From the NCBI RefSeq assembly GCF_030063205.1, contig NZ_JASISQ010000010.1, positions 51,563 through 99,992 of the forward strand: DNA of 48,430 nt, given 5' to 3'. The stretch's first letter is position 1, and each line of letters opens with the position of its first letter. Positions 9,745-19,401 of the stretch are shown piece after piece. The translations under genes and the position numbers were made by a program. Source of the stretch: Arthrobacter antibioticus (lineage in GTDB: Bacteria; Actinomycetota; Actinomycetes; Actinomycetales; Micrococcaceae). A model generated the notes under the pieces. It did not search any database. It was not told the DNA's origin and worked only from the letters and a program-made list of their open reading frames with translations.

Positions 9745-11649
9745 CTACTTGCGCCGACCAGAGACCAAAGCGCGCAGTGCGTTCAAAATAGTGGCCAAAT
9801 CCACGAGTTCCTGGGCCAGCGCCCCGGCCACGGCAGGGATGTAGCCAAATGCGGCGAGAATCATCAGCCCCACGCTCAGGATGATGCCGATCCAAATGCT
9901 TTGGATCGCTATTTTCATAGTTCGCTGGCCGATTTCCACCGACTGGGCAACCTTGGCCAGATCATCGACAAGGATGACAACATCAGCAGACTCACTGGCT
10001 GCCGTGGAACCTTTGGCACCCATGGCGATACCGACGTCAGCCACGGCAAGAACTGGTGCATCGTTGATGCCGTCACCAACCATCAGCACTGGCCGATCAA
10101 GCATCGAATTCACGATGGTGACTTTATCTTCGGGCAGTAAATTCGCCCGGATCTCGGTGATCCCTGCAGCACGGCCCACATGATCGGCCGTGGACTGCGC
10201 GTCCCCTGTCAGAATCATGGCATGGCGTACACCCAGCGAGTGCAGCGCGCTGACCGTTGCCGCGGAATTCTCCCGTATGTGGTCCCGCATGAGGAGAGTG
10301 CCAGCGAAGACTCCGTCAATGGCTACATAAACAGCCAACTGGCCGGGCACAAGTGCTGCTAGCACCACGTTATTGGCCTGCTGCGCCACGAACGCAGACT
10401 TTCCAACCACCACCACACTGCCATCGCATGTAGCAGTAACCCCGTTGGTGGCGTGTTCGACAGCGTTGTTTGAAGAATAGATTTCCAGTCCTTGCGCCTG
10501 CGCCGCATCAATGACGGCTGCCGCGAGAACGTGGGACGAGTATTGTTCGGCCGACGCCGCAAGGGACAACACCCGGTCAGCAGAGAAGTTACCTGCGGGC
10601 GTGATCGCCTCCAACGTTGGATGGCCACCCGTCAGGGTACCCGTTTTATCGAAAGCTGCTGTCTTAACGCGGCCAAGCTGTTCGAGTGTGCCACCATTCT
10701 TCACGATGATGCCAGCCTTGGCTGCCCGGCTCATACCGCCAAGGAATGCCACGGGTGCGGCAATCAGCAACGGACACGGAGTCGCCACGACCAAGACCTC
10801 GGCAAAGCGGGCCGGATCTTTACTCAGGAACCACGCCATTCCGGCCAGCACCAGAGCCACGATGGTGAAGGGCACCGCGTACCGGTCCGCCAATCTGACC
10901 ATGGGTGCCTTGCTGTCTGCGGCCTCTTTGACCAGGGCAATGATGCGGCTGTATTGCGAGTCAGATTCCTTCGCTGTGACCAAGATGTGCAGCGCGGCCG
11001 AGCCATTGACTGTTCCACTGATAACAGGATCACCGGCAAACCGGTCAACGGGAAGGCTTTCTCCCGTCAACGCAGACTCGTCGAAGGAACCAGAATCAGA
11101 GAGCATCGTCCCGTCAACTGGAACCACTTCTGCCGGTTTGATGATGAGGACATCACCAACCTCTACTTCCGCCACAGGGATTTCTTCAGTCAGGCCGTCC
11201 GGGCCTTCTCGGTGTGCCGAAAGTGGTGCCCGCTCCAATAGGGAACGCAGTTCACGCTGGGCACGGCCGGCAGCAAAATCCTCCAGTGCTTCACCACCGG
11301 AGAGCATCAGGACAATGATCAGAGAGGCAATATATTCCCCGACAGCGACTGTGCTGACAATGGCTGTCAAAGCGAGTATGTCAATGCCCCAATGACCTCG
11401 CAGGATGTCCTTGACCATGCCAATGCCCTGGTGGAACGCGACCGCTATGGCGTAGATACTCGCCAACCACTGGGCAGCCGCACCTAAGCCTGTAAGAGCC
11501 AACGAGCCGGCAACAACCAGAACTAGGAGAGTCAGCGCCACTAGCGGGTATCGCCGGATGGCGGCGACTAGCGAGAACTGAGTGGAGGCCCGGGCCGCCG
11601 GGCTGGTCGTCTCGGATGCATCTGTGGTGTGGGGGCGTGTGGCGTCCAT
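9745..11649 (-). CDS. Heavy-metal translocating P1B-type ATPase, TPC-motif type
   Basis: A roughly 634-residue membrane pump that should export a transition metal using ATP. It shows the actuator TGES motif, the membrane metal-site motif TPCPLLIA, the phosphorylation site DKTGTLTGG and the hinge GDGINDAP. It has no N-terminal CxxC metal-binding domain, only a hydrophilic tail of about 30 residues before the first helices. The usual SEHP motif appears as SSHVLA. TPC instead of CPC sets it apart from classic Cu or Zn/Cd pumps, so the metal cannot be called. I prefer the ATG at 11649; an upstream in-frame TTG at 11679 would add 10 residues but has no ribosome site. Confidence 0.9.
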   Translation of the reverse strand: MDATRPHTTDASETTSPAARASTQFSLVAAIRRYPLVALTLLVLVVAGSLALTGLGAAAQWLASIYAIAVAFHQGIGMVKDILRGHWGIDILALTAIVSTVAVGEYIASLIIVLMLSGGEALEDFAAGRAQRELRSLLERAPLSAHREGPDGLTEEIPVAEVEVGDVLIIKPAEVVPVDGTMLSDSGSFDESALTGESLPVDRFAGDPVISGTVNGSAALHILVTAKESDSQYSRIIALVKEAADSKAPMVRLADRYAVPFTIVALVLAGMAWFLSKDPARFAEVLVVATPCPLLIAAPVAFLGGMSRAAKAGIIVKNGGTLEQLGRVKTAAFDKTGTLTGGHPTLEAITPAGNFSADRVLSLAASAEQYSSHVLAAAVIDAAQAQGLEIYSSNNAVEHATNGVTATCDGSVVVVGKSAFVAQQANNVVLAALVPGQLAVYVAIDGVFAGTLLMRDHIRENSAATVSALHSLGVRHAMILTGDAQSTADHVGRAAGITEIRANLLPEDKVTIVNSMLDRPVLMVGDGINDAPVLAVADVGIAMGAKGSTAASESADVVILVDDLAKVAQSVEIGQRTMKIAIQSIWIGIILSVGLMILAAFGYIPAVAGALAQELVDLATILNALRALVSGRRK

Positions 11650-11744
11650 GCCCTTACTCTGCCTTAGCTTTGCCGCCAAACACAGTATATGAGAGACATT
11701 CCCAGTACCCGCGAGGCAAGGACACCGTCAGCAGTGGTGAGGGT

Positions 11745-12743
11745 TCAGCGGCGGAAAGGATTACGTGAGCCCACGTTGTGGGCATTTGCAGCCCCGTGAG
11801 CCGCGGAATAGATGGAAGGCCCAGGACGCCGTCGTCGTGCCATACGGTAAACGAAAAGCACAGTGACCGCAGCAAGAACAATGCCTGAAACATTGACCAA
11901 GAGTTGCAGCACCGAGCCAACAGCCCTGCCCTGTTCGCCCAACACCAATGCAACGGCTATATACCCCGCGGCAGGAATCGTTGTGACTGAAATGAACACG
12001 CCGACCAGGGCGGCGGATTTGCGTCCGATAAGTGAGAGCATTCCAGCCGCACCGGCAAGCACAGCCACAATGAAAGAGTACGGTCCTGGGTGGTAGATGA
12101 ATTCGGTGGCACGGTTTTCACGGAGTACGTCAGCCGGGATGAAAAACCCCAGCCACAGGGAGAGCATTGTGGCCAGGGCCGCCAAAACGATGGCAATTGG
12201 GAACCCGATTATGAGTGCTACGGCGCCGCGCCGGGCCAGTTTCCAGCGCCGGTCCACCACGGCCAACGCCAACCCCGCCAACGGACCGAACTCGGGGCCC
12301 ACCACCATGGCACCAACAATGGCGATGGTGGAATCGGTGACGATGCCGATCCCAGCCAACTGCACGGCGATAATCAGAAAGAGCATATAGTTCCAGGTCA
12401 GTTTCGAATCGGCATTCGTGTCCTTTTCAACTTCGGCCCAAATAATGGCGTCGGCACCGTCCCCGGAAACTTCCTTTTCCACTTCGTCCAAGCGATCGGA
12501 GATAATCAATTCCGGTGAGCTGACGCTGATGGATCCTTGCTGAGCGATGTTGAGGGCTTCCAGCTTTTCCAACAGTCCCTCGACAGATTCGCGCACTGCC
12601 TGTAAAACGATGACGTCGCCCTTGGGGACAAGTGATACACCCCGAGTGCGAGAAATTTCTGAGACGCCGGGGTAGTTGCGAGCAATTTCTTCGACGGAAT
12701 CTGCGGCCCCGGATGGGATAACAATGCGGATCTCCAACGCCAT
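11745..12743 (-). CDS. DUF389 family membrane protein
   Basis: A 332-residue protein with a soluble N-terminal half of about 120 residues rich in acidic and hydrophobic positions. A hydrophobic region of about six membrane helices follows, opening with an AVQLAGIGIVTDS segment and containing the family-typical IVGAMVVGPEFGPLAGLALAV. A basic tail RMARRRRPG follows the last helix. This matches the DUF389 (TIGR00271-like) family, whose function is unknown. The ATG at 12743 has GAAAGG 6 bp upstream. It lies head to tail with the metal ATPase, about 95 bp apart, and a shared transcript is possible. Confidence 0.85.
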   Translation of the reverse strand: MALEIRIVIPSGAADSVEEIARNYPGVSEISRTRGVSLVPKGDVIVLQAVRESVEGLLEKLEALNIAQQGSISVSSPELIISDRLDEVEKEVSGDGADAIIWAEVEKDTNADSKLTWNYMLFLIIAVQLAGIGIVTDSTIAIVGAMVVGPEFGPLAGLALAVVDRRWKLARRGAVALIIGFPIAIVLAALATMLSLWLGFFIPADVLRENRATEFIYHPGPYSFIVAVLAGAAGMLSLIGRKSAALVGVFISVTTIPAAGYIAVALVLGEQGRAVGSVLQLLVNVSGIVLAAVTVLFVYRMARRRRPGPSIYSAAHGAANAHNVGSRNPFRR

Positions 12744-12787
12744 GGGAGGCCTTTCTCGTGCCAGTTTGTGGGCTTGATTCTATGTGA

Positions 12788-14455
<1,668 letters not shown>

Positions 14456-14504
14456 TTCCCTTCGTGGGGCTAGCGAAACGTCTTGGTTAAGCTTCGCCCG
14501 GCGT

Positions 14505-14570
14505 CGTTGAGGTTGGAGGTGATGACACCCCGTTCGTTCCTCGGGGGTGTCATCACCTCCAACCTCAACG
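14505..14570. terminator. 27-bp perfect hairpin between convergent genes
   Basis: Positions 14505-14531 pair perfectly with 14544-14570 around a 12-nt loop. No T-run follows on either strand, so it is not a canonical intrinsic terminator. It lies between guaB and the convergent gene at 14626, where actinobacteria often use T-less hairpins to stop transcription or protect mRNA ends. Confidence 0.8.
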
Positions 14571-14625
14571 GCTAAAACGCAACGGCTTAGCTGTTAGCTG
14601 TTAGCCGCTTTTACTGGTGATTGGT

Positions 14626-15243
14626 TTAAGCTTCCAGTGCTGCCTTGAACTGGGACATGGCTTCGCTCGCCGGATAGCTGTTCTCGGTGAATTCTGACTC
14701 TGATCCGCTGCGTAGCATCCAGTCACCGGACTCGTTTGCCGTCAGCTGGGCTACAAGGGGCTCGGCATCTACGCGTAAGCGCCGAACTACTGCTGTTGCG
14801 GGCAGACCTTCGGCAGCGCCCGTGAGGTACTCATCGCCTAGATGCAGCCCAAGCTCAAGCATGGCCGGGCCGGATTCGATGGGCTGAATCTCATGCACAC
14901 CATGCGGACCGATGCTCAGCAGAACGGCTCCAACATTGGAACCCACGGCGAAAAGTACATGGTTGCTGGTTGGGGTGGTCAGCGAGATCTCCAACCACTC
15001 CTGAGCTTGGGAGAGCACTGTGCCAACAACAGCCGCTTTCTCAATGGGGACAATTTTCTCGGCCTGTTGCTCGGCCAACCCGCGCACCAACAATGTTGTC
15101 AGGCCAGCACTATGGAGTAGTTCATTGTCCCCGTGCTGGTCGAGCCGGAGCAGACCCAGCGTGACGGCAGCCGATTCAGTGGGGGACATGGACAACAGGG
15201 TAAGAAGCTCATGATCGGTCATACGAAGTTCAGTGTCAGTCAT
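14626..15243 (-). CDS. Hypothetical protein conserved next to guaB
   Basis: A 205-residue soluble protein that I do not recognise. It has no signal peptide or membrane helix. The pattern is alternating helices and strands, acidic, with a strand-rich middle (SNHVLFAVGSNVGAVLLSIGPHGVHEIQP) and a C-terminal stretch ending in a helix. Overall it resembles actinobacterial EspG- or secretion-chaperone-like proteins only in size and composition, which is not enough for a call. The ATG at 15243 is followed by a second in-frame ATG seven codons on. The 55-bp repeat array starts immediately upstream of it, so its promoter must lie in or beyond the array. Confidence 0.7.
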   Translation of the reverse strand: MTDTELRMTDHELLTLLSMSPTESAAVTLGLLRLDQHGDNELLHSAGLTTLLVRGLAEQQAEKIVPIEKAAVVGTVLSQAQEWLEISLTTPTSNHVLFAVGSNVGAVLLSIGPHGVHEIQPIESGPAMLELGLHLGDEYLTGAAEGLPATAVVRRLRVDAEPLVAQLTANESGDWMLRSGSESEFTENSYPASEAMSQFKAALEA

Positions 15244-15255
15244 GGACTAAGCGTA

Positions 15256-15411
15256 GCGGCCGAGGGGCCCCGTCCGAGCGAAGCGAGGGTTGGGGAGGGT
15301 GCAAGCGGTAGCGGCCGAGGGGCCCCGTCCGAGCGAAGCGAGGGTTGGGGAGGGTGCAAGCGGTAGCGGCCGAGGGGCCCCCGTCCGAGCGAAGCGAGGG
15401 TGACATGGCCT
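15256..15411. repeat. 55-bp tandem repeat array (three units)
   Basis: GCGGCCGAGG begins at 15256, 15311 and 15366, a period of 55 bp. The units are nearly identical; the third has one extra C in its run. Each has a GGGGCCCC palindrome and the motif GAGCGAAGCGAG. On the other strand this gives CTCGCTTCGCTC followed by GGGGCCCCTCGG, parallel to the motif order in the 57-bp arrays. It separates the hypothetical gene from guaB3. Confidence 0.9.
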
Positions 15412-15779
15412 TCACGGATGTGCCCGTGTTGGCGAGTGCGGGTGGGCAGTGCTTGATGGACGACGGCGGCGGGCAACTTGCGTGCATCAGCGCAGCCACG
15501 CCGTCGAACCTGGATAGCTGCGAATTTTTGGTGACGTGGAGAGTTCTCTCTTGATTCCAGACATGCTTCACATGCTCCTGCCATCACTGGAAGCGGGTGC
15601 GTTTGAGCGAGGCGATTTCACCGCAATGGTCCCGACACTGGAGCTTGCCGTGACTTTGGATAGGACACCCGCCACAGAGTTGGAATCAATGTCCGGCAGG
15701 AGCCACTGGCATCGCCCAATGAACTTCGCGTGAAGTGCCCTTTAATGGCTCTGGCCCTCGCTGCGATAGGCTAGGTGGC
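15412..15779. other. Gap without recognisable gene
   Basis: These 368 bp between the repeat array and guaB3 contain only short open frames on both strands with no ribosome sites or recognisable similarity. A decayed gene fragment is possible around 15405-15560. The guaB3 promoter should be at the right end, but no clear hexamers were seen. Confidence 0.5.
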
Positions 15780-16904
15780 GTGACTTATGAGATTGAGATT
15801 GGCCTTGGTAAGCGCGGACGCCGCGCGTATTCGTTGGACGAGATTGCGATTGTGCCTTCCCGGCGTACCCGCGACCCACAAGACGTATCAGTGAAGTGGC
15901 AGATTGATGCCTACCAATTCGACGTACCGGTGCTTGGTGCGCCGATGGACTCAGTCATGTCCCCGGAGACTGCCATAGCCCTTGGGAAGTTGGGCGGGCT
16001 GGGCGTTCTGGACTTGGAAGGCTTGTGGACCCGGTACGAGGATCCGCAGCCCCTGCTTGATGAAATCGCGATGCTTCAGGCTTCTGTGATGGATCCTGAA
16101 ACAACCGTGCGCTTGCAACAGATCTACAGTGCCCCGATTCAAGCTGAGCTGATCACAGCCCGCTTAGCCGAGATTCGCGCCGCTGGTGTGACAGTTGCCG
16201 GATCGCTGACGCCGCAGCGCACGCAAGAATTTTACAAGACTGTCATCGCCGCAGGTGTAGACATCTTCGTGATCCGTGGAACTACGGTCTCGGCAGAGCA
16301 CGTCTCGAAAACTACTGAGCCGTTGAACCTTAAGCAATTCATTTACGAGCTTGATGTTCCCGTCATTGTCGGTGGAGCTGCTGGTTACACCCCAGCGCTG
16401 CACCTGATGCGCACTGGCGCGGCGGGTGTGTTGGTGGGCTTCGGAGGCGGTGCCTCCACGACCACCAGCCGTGCGCTGGGAATTCGTTCCCCGATGGCAA
16501 GTGCCATTTCTGATGTGGCTTCAGCCCGTCGTGACTACATGGATGAATCAGGCGGTCGCTATGTGCATGTAATAGCCGACGGCGGCATGGGCTCCAGCGG
16601 TGACATTGTCAAAGCCATCGCCATGGGTGCGGATGCAGTAATGCTTGGCGCAGCACTTTCTCGTGCAGCAGAGGCTCCCGGTCAAGGCTGGCACTGGGGT
16701 GCCGAAGCCCACCACCAAGAATTGCCGCGCGGACACCGGGTGAACATGGGAACCGTGGGCACCTTGGCAGAAGTGCTGTATGGTCCGGCGCACCAGGCAG
16801 ATGGAGCCTCCAACCTGATCGGTGCTCTACGCCGTTCAATGGCCACTACCGGTTACTCTGACTTGAAAGAATTCCAGCGTGTAGAGGTCATCGTTGCCCG
16901 TTAG
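15780..16904 (+). CDS. guaB3: GuaB3 family IMP dehydrogenase-related protein
   Basis: A 374-residue TIM-barrel protein of the IMPDH/GMPR superfamily without CBS domains, the normal form for GuaB3. The start MTYEIEIGLGK and the region VLGAPMDSVMSPE are typical. The phosphate-binding segment ADGGMGSSGDIVKAIAMGA is intact. At the position of the IMPDH catalytic cysteine loop the sequence reads RGTTVSAEH (about residues 166-174), with no cysteine. GTG at 15780 is chosen because family similarity begins there. GuaB3 co-occurs with guaB in actinobacteria, but its reaction in this group is not settled. A terminator hairpin follows. Confidence 0.9.
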   Translation: MTYEIEIGLGKRGRRAYSLDEIAIVPSRRTRDPQDVSVKWQIDAYQFDVPVLGAPMDSVMSPETAIALGKLGGLGVLDLEGLWTRYEDPQPLLDEIAMLQASVMDPETTVRLQQIYSAPIQAELITARLAEIRAAGVTVAGSLTPQRTQEFYKTVIAAGVDIFVIRGTTVSAEHVSKTTEPLNLKQFIYELDVPVIVGGAAGYTPALHLMRTGAAGVLVGFGGGASTTTSRALGIRSPMASAISDVASARRDYMDESGGRYVHVIADGGMGSSGDIVKAIAMGADAVMLGAALSRAAEAPGQGWHWGAEAHHQELPRGHRVNMGTVGTLAEVLYGPAHQADGASNLIGALRRSMATTGYSDLKEFQRVEVIVAR

Positions 16905-16931
16905 TTCTTTCGATGCTTGACCCACTATTAC

Positions 16932-16967
16932 AAAAGCGCCCCGTCCCTCGTGGACCGGGGCGCTTTG
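16932..16967 (+). terminator. Terminator after guaB3
   Basis: AAAGCGCCCC pairs with GGGGCGCTTT, with extra pairs towards the loop across a one-base bulge. The right arm ends in TTTG. It lies directly after the guaB3 stop, so it should separate guaB3 from the PTS gene. Confidence 0.8.
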
Positions 16968-17063
16968 TGTGCGGTGTGCATGTCAGAAGCACTCACAGTG
17001 TCCAAGCGCGTGAGGCTAGACTCGTGGAAGGGGAAAATTTTTAAGTACAGCCGAAAGGTACTA

Positions 17064-17555
17064 ATGACATTGGGTTCACTGGAACGCTATGACACAGAGT
17101 TGACCAACCCTGGTTTGGTAATTCTGGAAATGGTGGCGGATTCCAAAGAGGACGCGGCCGCACAGTTGGCTGCCAAGCTGTTCGAGCAAGGCAGGGTCTC
17201 AGACCTGGATGGCTTTCTACGGGACGTCAATGCCCGGGAACACCAGATGGCGACAGGACTGCCAGGCGGGGTGGGCTTGCCGCACGCCAGAAGCGTGCAT
17301 GTTAAAGAGATATCCATCGCTGTTGGCATCACAAAGTTTGACCACAGCTTGGATTTTGGTGCTGTGGACGGGCCAGCATCAGTGATCTTGCTCATTGCCA
17401 CTCCCGACAGCTCATTCTCTGCACACCTTGAAGTGCTGGCCACCTTGGCCCGCTCTTTGTTTAAAGAGAACTTCCGGGAGTCGCTGCGCAGAGCCCACGA
17501 TGCCGAAGTTATTTCAGAGTTGATCAACTCAACTCTGGTGTTTTTCGACCACTAG
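17064..17555 (+). CDS. PTS EIIA type-2 domain protein, standalone
   Basis: A 163-residue protein of the fructose/mannitol EIIA fold. It carries the phosphoacceptor motif GVGLPHARS, with the active histidine at position 74. It should accept phosphate from HPr. No EIIB or EIIC gene lies next to it, so it may serve a distant permease or act in regulation like a nitrogen-PTS EIIA. I chose the ATG at 17064 because GAAAGG lies 5 bp upstream; the frame is open back to 16917 but that stretch includes the guaB3 terminator. The 57-bp repeat array begins within a few bases of the stop. Confidence 0.87.
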   Translation: MTLGSLERYDTELTNPGLVILEMVADSKEDAAAQLAAKLFEQGRVSDLDGFLRDVNAREHQMATGLPGGVGLPHARSVHVKEISIAVGITKFDHSLDFGAVDGPASVILLIATPDSSFSAHLEVLATLARSLFKENFRESLRRAHDAEVISELINSTLVFFDH

Positions 17556-17557
17556 TC

Positions 17558-17730
17558 CCCACGCCCTCCCAACACTCGCAAGCTCGTGCCGGGTCCCTCG
17601 GGCGCGTGGGCCCACCCACGCCCTCCCAACACTCGCAAGCTCGTGCCGGGTCCCTCGGGCGCGTGGGCCCACCCACGCCCTCCCAACACTCGCAAGCTCG
17701 TGCCGGGTCCCTCGGGCGCGTGGGCCCACC
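17558..17730. repeat. 57-bp tandem repeat array (three identical units)
   Basis: ACGCCCTCCC begins at 17561, 17618 and 17675, a period of exactly 57 bp with identical copies. Each unit has CTCGCAAGCTCG, GGGTCCCTCG and the palindrome GTGGGCCCAC in the same order and spacing as the array at 1-150. The two arrays are therefore members of one repeat family. The lack of divergence suggests recent copying. It lies between the EIIA gene and the SURF1 gene. Confidence 0.92.
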
Positions 17731-17788
17731 TGATCATGTTCTTCAACTGCATTCGTTGTTCTACAGCGTGACGAAGTACCGTTGAGCT

Positions 17789-18649
17789 GTGTTGAAAACT
17801 GCCGTTAAGCCCAAATGGATAGCAGCGCTCGTGTTCGCGCTTGCCGTGGCCGCCGCCTTCGTGCTTTTGAGTCAGTGGCAGCTCTCGCGTTCGCTGGAAA
17901 AGGATGTTGCTCCGCCCTCTGTGACAGAACAGATCCAGCCATTACTTGACACGTTGTCTCCCGGGGCGCCCATGATGGGCACCGCTGAAGGACAAGTTGT
18001 CACGGCCACGGGTGAATTTGATCCGAGCAAGCAGGTATTGGTTCCCTCACGCCTGCAGGATGACAACGTTGGATACTGGGTGGTTACTGCCTTTAAAGTC
18101 GAGGGTGCACCGGCACTAAGCGGAGTTGCAGCTACCAAGGAAATCGTCATTCCGGTAGCCCGAGGATGGGTTGTTTCTCCTGACAATGTGCCAAGTGCAC
18201 CACTGGGAACTGTTGCCCTTGAAGGCAGATTGCTGAACTCGGAAGGTCCAGAATTGGCCAAGGACCTGCCGACCGGTCAAGTGAAAACTCTGTCCTCTGC
18301 TGAACTGACGAATATTTGGTCAGTGAGTACCTATTCCGCGTTCATAGTTTCCCACAGTGAGACTATTGAGGGCAAAGACGTAGGCGCGAAAGCTCAAGGC
18401 GCGGCCCTAGTTCCCATTACCGTCACCGTCACGGATCAAAACAACAAGGTCAATTGGCTGAACATCTTCTACGCGATTGAATGGGTATTGTTTGCGGGCT
18501 TTGCCGTTTTCCTATGGTGGCGCCTGGTGGCAGACGATTATCGCCGTGACCAAGACGAACTTTTTGATATCAACGATGAAGATGAAGACGCTAGTGACGA
18601 TGATGGAAGTGACGGCCAGCAACCGTCAGTAGCACCGCACACGCACTGA
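17789..18649 (+). CDS. SURF1 family cytochrome oxidase biogenesis protein
   Basis: A 286-residue protein with the SURF1 layout: one N-terminal membrane helix (about residues 10-28), a large outward-facing domain and a second helix near residues 225-245. Conserved features are FVLLSQWQLSRS at the first helix end, a VARGWV motif and the FYAIEWVLFAGFAVFLWWR helix. It should assist haem a insertion or assembly of cytochrome c oxidase, although no cox genes lie nearby. The C-terminal tail is very acidic and disordered (DINDEDEDASDDD). The GTG at 17789 has only a weak upstream ribosome site. Confidence 0.88.
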   Translation: MLKTAVKPKWIAALVFALAVAAAFVLLSQWQLSRSLEKDVAPPSVTEQIQPLLDTLSPGAPMMGTAEGQVVTATGEFDPSKQVLVPSRLQDDNVGYWVVTAFKVEGAPALSGVAATKEIVIPVARGWVVSPDNVPSAPLGTVALEGRLLNSEGPELAKDLPTGQVKTLSSAELTNIWSVSTYSAFIVSHSETIEGKDVGAKAQGAALVPITVTVTDQNNKVNWLNIFYAIEWVLFAGFAVFLWWRLVADDYRRDQDELFDINDEDEDASDDDGSDGQQPSVAPHTH

Positions 18650-18732
18650 GTTTTTTGCACCGACTGAAGACATGCACCGACTGGTTTTGTTACAGTCAGC
18701 AACCAAGCACAGATTGAAGGAGAGCCGGCACA

Positions 18733-19299
18733 GTGACCGAGCCTAAGAACACCGAATCCAGCACCGAACCCACTAATACCGAGCCGGCAAAGAAAGCAGC
18801 AAGCCCGGCTGTACAGGGAGGCGCATCGCAACCGGCTAAAACAGCACCAAAGCGTCGCTTCGGGGGAACGCCAGCACAGATTCTCAGTGCATTAAAATTC
18901 TATAAAGTCCTTGCATACGCCACGGGGACCATGCTGCTTTTGCTCGTTGTTGAATTGGTGTTGCGCTACGGCTTCCAGAGTGTGCTTGTGGCCGGCGGTA
19001 CGGATACTGCGGGGGCTTCTCACGGACTAGGACTCGTCAATATTGACGGTGGCCTGATGGCCGTCACCGGCGGTGTAAACCTCTCAACGATGGTCTTGAT
19101 CATTCACGGCTGGATGTACGTGGTGTACCTGATTGCCGATTTCCGTCTGTGGACGCTGATGCGCTGGCCGTTCGGGAAACTCGTCCTCATCGCTCTTGGT
19201 GGCGTGGTGCCCTTCCTCTCATTCATTGTTGAGGGCAGGGTTCACAAGGAAGTGCTGGCCGAAGTGGCAGCCAACCCCAAGGCCGGGAAGCGTTACTAA
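18733..19299 (+). CDS. DUF3817 domain integral membrane protein
   Basis: A 188-residue protein with a roughly 50-residue disordered N-terminus rich in Thr, Glu, Pro and Ala. Three hydrophobic helices follow, with the DUF3817 features YKVLAYATGTMLLLLVVE, IIHGWMYVVYLIADFRLW and VVPFLSFIVE. The function of the domain is unknown. The GTG at 18733 follows AAGGAG at a wide spacing. It lies between SURF1 and guaA, a neighbourhood I recognise from related actinobacteria. Two copies of TGCACCGACTG (period 17) stand just upstream at 18656 and 18673. Confidence 0.87.
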   Translation: MTEPKNTESSTEPTNTEPAKKAASPAVQGGASQPAKTAPKRRFGGTPAQILSALKFYKVLAYATGTMLLLLVVELVLRYGFQSVLVAGGTDTAGASHGLGLVNIDGGLMAVTGGVNLSTMVLIIHGWMYVVYLIADFRLWTLMRWPFGKLVLIALGGVVPFLSFIVEGRVHKEVLAEVAANPKAGKRY

Positions 19300-19401
19300 C
19301 CCTGAACTCCTAGGGCACTTTTGTGGTTCATTTTTGAGTAGCTGGTCACTGAAAATGCGGTACCGGGACTGGTTGGCTGCGGCGTAGGTTAAGATTGAAC
19401 C

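Noticed and set aside
10492-11395. Long plus-strand open frames (249 and 294 codons) opposite the metal ATPase gene
   Set aside because: They are antisense shadows of a clear P1B ATPase with all motifs, and have no family features.
15236-15587. Repetitive minus-strand open frames across the 55-bp array
   Set aside because: The frames are produced by the repeat units themselves, have no ribosome site and differ only by unit period.
17558-17730. CRISPR array
   Set aside because: Units are contiguous tandem copies without variable spacers and no cas genes are nearby.
17529-17771. Proline/arginine-rich open frames across the 57-bp array on both strands
   Set aside because: A 57-bp period is a multiple of three, so any frame stays open; there is no other sign of coding.
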